Assembly (NCBI GenBank): GCA_014773175.1 | Contig: VXCM01002525.1 | Coordinates: forward strand, 1-64,000 | DNA length: 64,000 bases | Reading direction: 5' to 3' | From: Lucifuga dentata | Lineage: Eukaryota > Chordata > Actinopteri > Ophidiiformes > Bythitidae | Part shown: piece by piece, positions 54,801-64,000 of the stretch | Numbering within the stretch: the first letter of the stretch is position 1 | Layout of the letters: each line of letters begins with the position of its first letter | Position numbers and translations under genes: made by a program | The notes under the pieces: model-generated | What the model saw: the letters and a program-made list of their open reading frames with translations, nothing else | The model's database searches: none | Told to the model about the DNA's origin: nothing

Positions 54801-56110
54801 ACAGACAGCAGGGTTTTAGAATAAACATAACCTTAAAAGTTGTTTTCTCTTGGATGTTTATCTCGACCAGAGACCGTAAAGAACCAAAGCAGCCTGAAAT
54901 GAACTGTCAGTCCTTTGAGAAATAGAAATCCCAGTTCAGGAAAACAGCTGTCATAGAGTGAAAGGTTTCTTTAAAAAGATATATTTATATACAGGTATGA
55001 TTTGGTTAAAAAAGACAGATATAAATAAAAAAAAAAAACAAAACAATACATTTAANAAAAAAAAAAAAAAAAACAATACATTTAAAAAAAAAAGTTTTGT
55101 TTTGGAAAATATCATAATGACTTTATCTTCAACTAAAATAGTAAGTTGTTACATACTTCCATGTAAATAGTTTGATTCACTTCATTCAGAGGAGAGTGAG
55201 TCATGATACTGTGTGCTTAAAAACAGGAAATGGGCGGATGCTTTGTTTCAGAAGTGACTACTGTTAACAGTTTCTGGCAAAACCCAGTGCCAAGAGGCAT
55301 CACATGTGTTGTTTTCAGTTAAACTGTGAGAGCTCGTGGACTCAGAAGGGAAATTCAGAAAATACGGAGTCAGATTGAATGTGTCGATAAGGGCAAATGG
55401 TGTCACATGTTCCCTCATTCAGAAAAAGCCTGTTACTGACCGCTTTTAGCATTTGCCTTGGAAGAGACATTACTATGGTACTGCCTTATTTACACCTTGG
55501 GGAAGTGAATCATAAAATATATCATCATGCAGAAACGAAGATCTGATTCAGTCTGGTGGTAAATTTCAGCAGTAAGAAATCTAGGCTTTGTTCTCTACTG
55601 TATTTTCCTCACGTGTTGACGATCAATAAATTTGATAATCAGTCCATGTATTTAAAATGGAGAGTTTTGATCAGATCTCGCACACATTCTTGTGGCTCTT
55701 CCTCAAGCCTCATCTGCTGCTCTCTGTGTTTCTTCCTCACACGCAACACAAACGCACCACACCCACCTCCCATTGCCCCGGACTTCTGGTGTGTGGACCT
55801 CTTATCTCTCTTATGTCAGTGTCAGTCTCTTAAAATGCGGAGCTCTAAAGCAGAGAATTTAGGTTTCCTTTGCTGATTTGACACGTCAATTTCACTTTGA
55901 CACAAGATGAAGCAGTATGAAGCATAGCTCTTAAATATGAAGCAGCTCATTAACGCATCAATCTTCATTGGCTTTTACCTGTAAGAAGCCTTCCAGCAAG
56001 GTGTCAGTAATGTGCAGATAAAGGGAAGCTTTATGAATAAATGAGCTTCCCTTATCATGGTGCTTATGTAGCGTTACATCGTGTAGTTACAATGATTAAA
56101 AAAACAAAAC

Positions 56111-56241
56111 AAAAAAAAAAACCAAACAAAAACAATTTATTCCTTCCAGAGCCGTCTTGTTTAGCTGATGCTTAANAAAAAAAAAAACCAAACAAAAACA
56201 ATTTATTCCTTCCAGAGCCGTCTTGTTTAGCTGATGCTTAA
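56111..56241. repeat. 65-bp direct duplication around a single N (assembly artefact)
   Basis: 56111-56175 is identical to 56177-56241; N at 56176. Both copies start with an 11-nt A run. Confidence 0.85.
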
Positions 56242-58093
56242 ACTAAAAATGAAGTTATTAATGTCAAGATCTGTTTCCAAGGCAAAAACTTGTCCATGTT
56301 CTCACATCTCTTATTCACTTTTATGTTGAATTTTTACTGAAATAACACAACAATAAATTATACACAAAGACAAATACAGGTTAATACATAATATTGAATT
56401 GTATGAGGTTAAATTATAGTTTCTTCTATATTCAAACCCATTGTGAATAGCTACATTTAATATTTCTAAATCTAAAGCCTTATTCACCCTAAACGGATGG
56501 TTAGTTTTATTGAAGGAAATATATATTACTTTTGGTCAATGACCCCCGTCTAATAATTTAAGGCTACATATTTCTGTAAGAATGAATCAATCTTGTACAT
56601 GGAGGTTTCATGTATAGCCTTGGTATCTATACAGCTGACAATTGTAACCAGTCAGGTTCACATCATTGGATTAGAATAGAATAGAATAGAATAGAATTTT
56701 ATTGCCTTCATTGAGAAAATTCTCTCTTACATAGCATCATCAGTGGGGAGACATTGTTGTAGAACCAATCAGTCACCTAGTCTGTCAATCAATTAGGCAG
56801 CCAATCAACATGTAATGGTGCAATCAGTGCTCTTTAGGCGATCAGACAGTTTCTATGGTGATCTCCTTTGTTCTTACCAGGGTGCTTCTGAGTCATGCAG
56901 GTGATCTTATTAGACCTTTTTATGCGCTGAAAGCAGGATCAATCTCAGTTAATTTAGCTGACCATTAGAGTGGAAGCTGCTGCTAACTGAAGCTCTCTCA
57001 GGCCGGACGTCAGCTCTCACATAATGATGCCTTAACTGGTCTTCTGAGCTCAGTGACGTTGGTGAAAATGACACAGATGGGTCTGTAATAACGACATCCC
57101 TGGCTGACTGTGGTCATACATTATGCCTTGCATCTCAGAGGGAAGAATTATTGTGTCATGCACTGAGATGAAGCCACTTTCATTTTACCTAAATCAAAAT
57201 GCAAATTGAAACTGCAGTTCACAGGATAATCAATAATATAATTACAAAATGGACATAAGTGCAGTATGCATAAATGGTGAGTTTTTAATACAGTTTACTT
57301 TGAAATTAATTGATCCCAACTTGCATGTTCACAGAATTTTATGGAGATAATCTGTATATCTAGGTATCTATGGCAGCGTCAGCATGTTTATTCCCAAACT
57401 CTCTGGTCTTAAGCTTAGCGGTGCCAGCTTCTCAAAGGCTTTCAAGCTAAACACGGCTTGTGGCTTAGCAACAGTTGAGCTTTTTTTACTTGGTCACTTG
57501 CAAATCTGAAAGGCTTTAGCTTCTTAACTGTTAAGTGTTACAGACACTAAAAATAAGTTCCAGTGTCATTAGGCTGCAAGAGAACTATGAGGCATTTGTG
57601 TTGACCTGTTGACGAGTCACCTGGCTCAAGGTGCGAGTGACTCTTAGGATTAATGCCACTTTACTGCTCACCATTGATGAGAACTGAAGAAGCCACAGCA
57701 AGTCCAGTTTGTCTTGAACTACTACTGCTACAAATCTAATGACCTGGATAACTGAGAACCTTCACAAAGAAGCTTAAGCTAGTTTGATATTTGTGCTCAT
57801 TGAATTTTGACAGTAAAACACCTAAAATTCAGAGTAACAAAGAAAGATGTTGCTCTGTTACGTGAAAAGTATTTAAAGATATTTTTCCTCAAGTGATTCA
57901 ACCCAAATCTACAGTACACAGACATCTCTGATGCAGATGACTTCTCTTGTAAACTAAAAGGGCGCTCATTAGAGTGTGTACTTTTGCCAAGGCCAAACTA
58001 ACCAAGACAAAATTTGTCTTTTTGTCTTGTTCATTTTTTTTTTAATTGATCCCAATTAATTACTAATGACTATAATTGCTTTATTTGTCATAA

Positions 58094-58207
58094 GAAACAG
58101 TAAACTAAAATACGGTTTTATGTTTTGGAAATTGTCAGTAACATAATGTGTATGCTGGTAGTATTTATTGGGCTTAAACATGCAAAATTGACAGTATGGT
58201 CTTTTAA
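58094..58207 (-). mobile_element. TTAA-bounded MITE, solo right end
   Basis: Only the terminal 110 bp or so remain: ttatgttttggaaattgtca ... gacagtatggtcttttaa, TTAA at 58204-58207. Confidence 0.7.
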
Positions 58208-59696
58208 GGCATGCTGAGAACAAGTTTGAAGTTGAAGCCTGTGTTAAAAAAACTGCCTGAAGTATGGAAATTAGCTTTTTTTTTTTTTTCTTGGTAAGAT
58301 GTATTTGTATGGAAATGCTTTGTATGGGTACTTAGTGTGCTCTCTCAGATCTCCTGAAGGGTTCTTTAAAGATTCACAGATGTTAAGCACCATTTACATC
58401 TGACAGTTGTTATACAACTCTTGTCAGAACACTGAACGCAGTGTGTCCAGTGTTGTATGGAAAGCATCTGTAGACACTTCCAAATATCCAAGTATTCATT
58501 CTCTCCAAAGATTACTTAACCCTATAGAACAAGTCATAAAGGTAAATGAAAAGCAGATCCTATTGTAATTCAACAAAGCATAGACAACAAAGTGTGTGTA
58601 TGTGTTATGTCTTTTCACAGTGGGGGGGGAAATGATGGCAACTTTCCCATTGTTTTTTCCAAGTAAAATGAGATGGATGGTTGCAATTAAATGCAGTGAC
58701 CATTAGCTGAAGAGCCGAGCCCAGCAGAATCAAACAGCAGGAGGGTAGAACAGATGAGAGCGCTGCTGTGTGTGTGTTTGTGTGTGTGCTTGTGTGTATG
58801 TGCGTAATGTTTTAAACACAGTTAGCTTGGGGGCCCCTGAGGCCTACTGAGTCTTTACTGAAAGTGACTATATGCTGACTAATGTGAACGAAACCCGACA
58901 GGTCCATCCAACATCTGTTCCTATTAGCTTAGTGGGAAACACATACTTTTTTTTTTTAATGTACATACTGGGTTTCATTCTTAAATGGTTTGGTCCGGTT
59001 CAGTCAGAAAGCATTTGTTTCCTATCCTTGGTACAGTTTGCTTGGGCAAGTCTGAACACAAAATTGTACCCATGTGCAGGCCAGAACAGGCACACCAAGA
59101 CTGTTTTGAGGTGGTCTCGATTGGTTCTAAATGAATTCTGGAGCAGTTTGTTTGTGGTCTGAAGGTGATCCATGCTTCTTCCAAACCAACCAAACCAAAT
59201 CAGAGCAATCTATTGATCTATTCAGCCATCTTCTTCACATTATGTGAAGCAGTATGTGCTTTTCACACATTTTGAAGTCAGTTTGGCTTTTGTTGCCATA
59301 GTTTTTTGGTGTATGACCCATATGATGACTTTGATGAGGAAAGTATCCAGTTCGGTCTTTGTTCCATATTATTTAGTTTATCCCAGCATGGCAAACTTTT
59401 TCCTGTTTTATTTTTTTCTCCTGTCGCTTCTGACCAATGAGCAGAGTGATTGTTCTCAAGACTTTTTGCTGCTATCTTTTGATTATTTTTTCCTGTGTAA
59501 AACCAAACTAAACCATGTGGCACATGCATCATTCTAACAATTTAGTTCCTGATTTGGACCAGAGAAAATGAGCTACATCTGAAAACTCCCTTAAGTAAAT
59601 GTAGGATAAACAATTATTATCTTTTTTCTTCATATTTGACATCCAAATGCAGTCAAAGGCACAGATTCTAAACAGGCTTTGATGGTTTCATTGTCC

Positions 59697-60194
59697 TTAA
59701 AGGACCATACCGTCCATTTTGCATGTTTGAGCCTAATATATTCAATTTTCATACATGTAACGTTACTGACAATCATTTCTCAAAACATACTACTGGAGTA
59801 AAATGAAAATGCTTCCTAGTGGTTCACTGAAGTGCTATAGTAAAGAACTGACAACAAGAAGCATTTTCAGATCAGTGCACTTTTTATTGTACTTAAATGC
59901 TAAAATTACATAACTTCGAAAAAAAAAAAACCCTGAATACATGTCTTGTTCACAATGATGGATTATCTATTCCAAGAACATTTGAAGTATCAACAAGTTG
60001 ATTTTAATAGCATACCAAAATGAACTGAAACCAGTGGTGGTCTGGAAAATAGAAAAAAAAAAAAAAAAANAAAAAAAAAAAAAAAAATCACTGTTCCAAT
60101 AATATGATTTGGGAAATGATTGTCAGTAATGTTATGTGTATGAAAATTGAATATATTAGGCTCAACATGCAAAATGGCTGATATGGTCCTTTAA
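59697..60194 (+). mobile_element. Mosaic MITE with two right-type ends
   Basis: TTAA at both ends (59697-59700, 60191-60194). Left: AAAGGACCATACCGTCCATT and then acatactactggagt, normally found at the right end. Right: aatatgatttgggaaatgat ... gatatggtcctttaa. The centre is partly unrelated sequence. A single N at 60070 interrupts an A tract. Confidence 0.7.
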
Positions 60195-61616
60195 ATTTAC
60201 AATACTCTGCTTAGTTGCTCAGTGCTTCTTTTTACATCCTTGAATGCCGTTGTGGTGTTTCATTTTTAATGTGAATGTCTGCGAGCTTCTCCACAGTAAG
60301 AAACATGTTTAAGATACATCACTCTACCTTGAGGCATTTCCTTTAATTGCTTCCTGTCAAGAGTAAAGAGCATTTTTGTAATTATTCCTCAGCCCAAATT
60401 ATCTGACACAGCCTGCTATCTATCCTGTAGATCTAACTGAATGCCAATGTAATGATGTGCATATCTTAAACCCTGATAAGCTGCAATTTCTGCAAAAGGT
60501 TCACTGTTTGACCCTCAGGTTCTCACAGTCAGGACATCTTCTTTTGGAGCGGTAATTGAGTCAGATAGAAAGATATTTGCTGTGTGAACCAAGGACATAG
60601 AAATCAGGATGGAAAAATGTTAAATAAATCATTGTTACATTTGCAAAATGGATATTCTAAATGTGTTCAGGAGGTGCTACAGAAAGGTGGGAAATGAAAA
60701 ATACAACATGAAGGTCAATATTTTTTTTTTGCGTTTAAGTTAAAGGAGATACCATCATACTGGAATAAAGGACTGATATAAAGCATAATGCAAGTCCTGC
60801 TTTGTAAAAATCAATTTTTCATTTTTAGAAATATAATTAGCGCTTAATTTTTCAGACATCTGAATGTGTTCTTGTGATATATTGCATATCATATCATATT
60901 TATTGTGATATATTGTGATTGTGTCTCACTCTAGTGATCTCTCACGTGATGTTATATGTGCCCTTCATTTGGGTGACATGCTTTTTTGTGAGTCAAAGGT
61001 GTTAACCCTACTTGCACGAGTGCAGTGAATTTACCCAAGCATGATATATGATAATCAGATGACTTAATTCTCATCACTGTTAAATTCCTCATCATTTAAT
61101 GTACATGGTGAGGGCTTGTAGGGACTTATCCCTTAACCCTTTGAGCACCAAATGATGGATTATTAGTATATTCAGAATGTTTTATCAAGTGTGTTTGTAA
61201 GTTTTATTTGCAGAAGGCTTAACCAAAAGTAGTGAGAAAGCACTGGAACATTAACTCATTGCTTTGCTGTCAGGATTAGATGTATTTATAGTGTTACCAG
61301 TCAGGAGGTTGTATGCCCATGTTTTCATAATTATTATTAATGGTGGCATCACGTCACATTCTTGGACAAAGTCTTGTCATTTATGATGTATTGTTTTGTT
61401 TTGGTCTGTCTGTAATCTGCAGCAGAAAAGCATTGAAGCTGAAGGAATTACAGGCCTGGTGGGTGTAGAGTTGAGTAATAAATCATTTAGTTGGGTGATT
61501 GGAATTGTTGCTTTTATATTTGACATTTTGACCTCAGTCAAAATGAGGTCATCATCATGCATCTAATGAGCCGTACTGAACTGTTGAAAAGCACAGAGCT
61601 TGAAGTGTCACATCCA

Positions 61617-62030
61617 TAAAGGACAATGCAGGTGATTTTGCATGTTTGAGTTCAATAAATACTCCCCACATACTACCAACCATTTAACAAAATATACTGC
61701 AGAAGCGGCAAATAGTAGAATTGTTTTTCCTACCTTTCAGACTGCCATTGATTTCAGTTCATCCAGTACAGTATAAAAATCAACTTGTAGAGACTTGAAA
61801 CATGCTTGAGATAAATAATCATCACAGCGGACACGATGTCTATTAAATTGTTTGTAGAAGTGACTTAATTTAACTGCTGCACAGAAGAAATATATGTCTC
61901 TGCCAGGGAGTATAGTCCAATAAATAAAACCTGCATACATGTTACGTTAATGGCTGACAGTAATGTAACATGTGTGCAAGTTTTATTTATTGGGCTCAAA
62001 CATGGCAAAACCACCAGTATGGTCTTTGAA
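61617..62030 (-). mobile_element. TTAA-bounded MITE, internally deleted, reverse
   Basis: Left end ataaaggacaatgcaggtga, right end accagtatggtctttgaatg. The interior stops at ggagtatagtccaataaata and jumps to an inverted-end sequence, a deletion of about 150 bp against full-length copies. Confidence 0.7.
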
Positions 62031-64000
62031 TGGGTATCAAATTTATATAACATGGGAGGAACTTTGACTGTGCGCTCTCTACAGTTTTATATTTTGTTTT
62101 CCTTCCTGTAGCTGGTTAGAATGGGGATGTGTGTGTTTTTACTCTGAAACACCAGCACGATCACACTCTCAGGGATTCGTTGGTTCAACCCAAGTGACTG
62201 ATTTTAGCAGGAAACACGACACATGAGAACTTACACAGAGCTCATAGAGCAGAAAAACCCAAACCAAAACAAACAAATGGCTCTTGTTAGGCACAAGCTG
62301 CCACAGGCAGGACAAGCAGACATGATCAGTGGAGCTGTTAGGATGGTGACAGATTGCACACTATCGATATTCATGCAGGAGGGTTTCTTCAAGTTTTGGC
62401 ATCGCTCACTGGGTCCTTGTGGCATCACGCACCAACTTGTCAGCCACATCACACCGAGGCATTTGAAAGGATGGGTGCTGCTTGGAAACCTTCCAGAGAG
62501 TGGGAATAAAGTAACAGTGTGACTCAAACTTGAACAGCTGCTGCATGGTAAATGTGTAAGAATTTGTTTTGCTCCTTAAAACTTATTCTTAGTCACAAGG
62601 TGTTAATCCTGGTTTTTGAAGTCAAGCTTTTTAGTATTCCTCTTCTAAAGGAGATATATTGCTCACATCTGCTATTTATCATTTTCCCTCATTTTATAGT
62701 GTAATATAGTAAAAGAAATGCATCCAATAAGCCAGTGCTGTTGAACCTGAACCATTAAAGCTTGCTTTTGATTCATTCTTTACTTCAGTAAGAAGTTTAT
62801 GCTAACATGTAGCACATTTGCATTTAGCCACCTACAAATGATGAGATACACCCACAAATTAGGATGCTAGCAAAAGAGTATTTGGCCAGCATTTTCACAG
62901 TCTGTGGTTGTTGCCAGATCAGGCCTGATACAGCTGGTCAATCAGAACAGAACAGCCATTTCATTAGGGGGCCTAAACTCCCTGTTTTCATTCAGTGTGC
63001 ACAATGTTGCTGCAGCAAGGGAGATAGAAGTGGATGAGTGTGGTTTTTGCACATTAAAAAGATTTCAAAATAGACCCTAAAATAAAAATAGGAACATGGA
63101 AATCTGCAAGAAAACTGTCTACAAAGCAAAGGGAATTTTCTGTCATTGTAACATTTAACATTTTGTTCTCAAAATAAATAAACATGATCTCAATACTGAG
63201 CAAAATAGCGGGGAAATACTATAAAATTTCAGACATATCCTGCATTTGGCTAACATGAACAAATGAGGTTGATGAGGCTTGAGGTGAATTAAATGTAATT
63301 CTCCAGCATCAAAAATCTCTTGAGTCGTTTGGCACAGCTGCAAGTAATTTACTCATTACCTTTTGCATGTTTTGCAGCATCATGTCTGAACATGACACAA
63401 CACACAGCCTGGCAGTTGGTCCAATCTGTCAAAGCAACATGCTGATCTGTCCTACAATTTACCCAGTGTTGAATACAATTTTGACTGTGGCTGTATAATC
63501 ACAGTCTGTGCCTGTCATCATTGTAAAGTGAGCTGACAGACATCACAATGTGAGAGTGCAATGATTACAGTCCACATTATAATGTTTGTGAATGAGTCAG
63601 TGTGCCTCGAACCTGAAATGCTAACGGTATATCCTAACAAGAGTACCATTTGCCAGAGGATCCATCTGTTTCATTGGGCAGGATGATGAGAGTTCAGGTA
63701 GGCGAGAAAGGAAATCCTGACAAGCAAACTACAGAAACACAGCGATATAGTATTTCCAATACAGCAGGGCAGCCTCAACAACAACCTAGCGGATCAGAGA
63801 GCGGGAGCAACAGAGTGAAAAAGACAGATGAAAAAGGAAAGGAATGGAAAGAGAGGGAGAGGAAGCCATGTGAATTCATATCAAACAGCGTGGAAGGAGA
63901 AATGAAACAGAAACAAAGCGTAGAGGAGAATATTGAAAGATAACCCTACAACCAGAGAGCCGAAGGTCTTCTTCATTCACACTATAAATTATGAATGTGA

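Larger units (their letters stand above)
45247..64000 (+). other. man1c1: man1c1 intron 1 (partial)
   Basis: From the gtaagg donor to the window end no GH47 catalytic exon was found. Contents: GT run 46059-46098; a MITE split by a nested insertion (46628-47721); CA run 49457-49491; MITE 50756-51080 abutting a piggyBac-like MITE (51081-51800); two assembly duplications (51431-51553, 56111-56241); a GAATA run near 56672-56698; and MITE pieces at 58094-58207, 59697-60194 and 61617-62030. About 52000-56100, 56700-58090, 60200-61610 and 62040-64000 show no recognisable gene. Confidence 0.7.

Overview
The window is vertebrate nuclear DNA from a ray-finned (teleost) fish. It has large introns with GT-AG splice sites, GT/CA, CT and GAAA microsatellites, many short DNA-transposon remnants, and two genes whose proteins closely match vertebrate families. 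Both genes are on the + strand and both are cut by the window edges. No bacterial, plasmid or viral gene was seen.

Gene 1 (12454-28699) is slc9a1, the plasma-membrane Na+/H+ exchanger NHE1. Twelve coding exons, numbered 2-13 on the human-like layout, encode about 717-720 residues: most of the transport domain plus the complete regulatory tail and stop codon. Exon 1 (signal/N-terminal part) was not found and must lie upstream, so positions 1-12453 are intron 1. The sequence does not show whether this is the slc9a1a or slc9a1b paralogue. Two protein features stand out. The TM4 motif carries Phe where mammalian NHE1 has the Leu whose change to Phe gives amiloride resistance. A 57-bp frame-neutral exon (exon 12) splits the site equivalent to the mammalian Ser703 14-3-3 motif, and skipping that exon would rebuild it.

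Gene 2 (first coding exon 44707-45246) is man1c1, a Golgi class I alpha-1,2-mannosidase (IC type). Only the cytoplasmic tail, signal anchor and stem are present; the catalytic exons lie beyond 64000. A CpG-rich leader (about 43660-44706) contains a TATA-like box. The intergenic region is about 15 kb.

The rest is dominated by repeats. The main one is a non-coding element of about 555 bp with terminal inverted repeats of about 90 bp, bounded by TTAA. At least 17 copies or fragments occupy roughly 7 kb of the window, several inside slc9a1 introns and one as a 211-bp hairpin-forming deletion derivative next to exon 12. Others are a piggyBac-like MITE (51081-51800), Tc1/mariner-like elements (14728-15096; nested pair 31342-32618), a 5'-truncated LINE with a perfect 17-bp target duplication (22384-22893), and an unassigned repeat seen twice (about 2500-2868 and 19411-19735). 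Three perfect inverted repeats unrelated to these elements occur at 6313-6404, 24838-24889 and 36985-37040.

The assembly contains 19 single-N joins, mostly in homopolymers. At three of them the same 61-67 bp appears on both sides of the N, which indicates uncollapsed contig overlaps rather than biology. Nothing here demonstrates a new biological system. The strongest leads are the exon 12 switch hypothesis and the TTAA-bounded repeat family.
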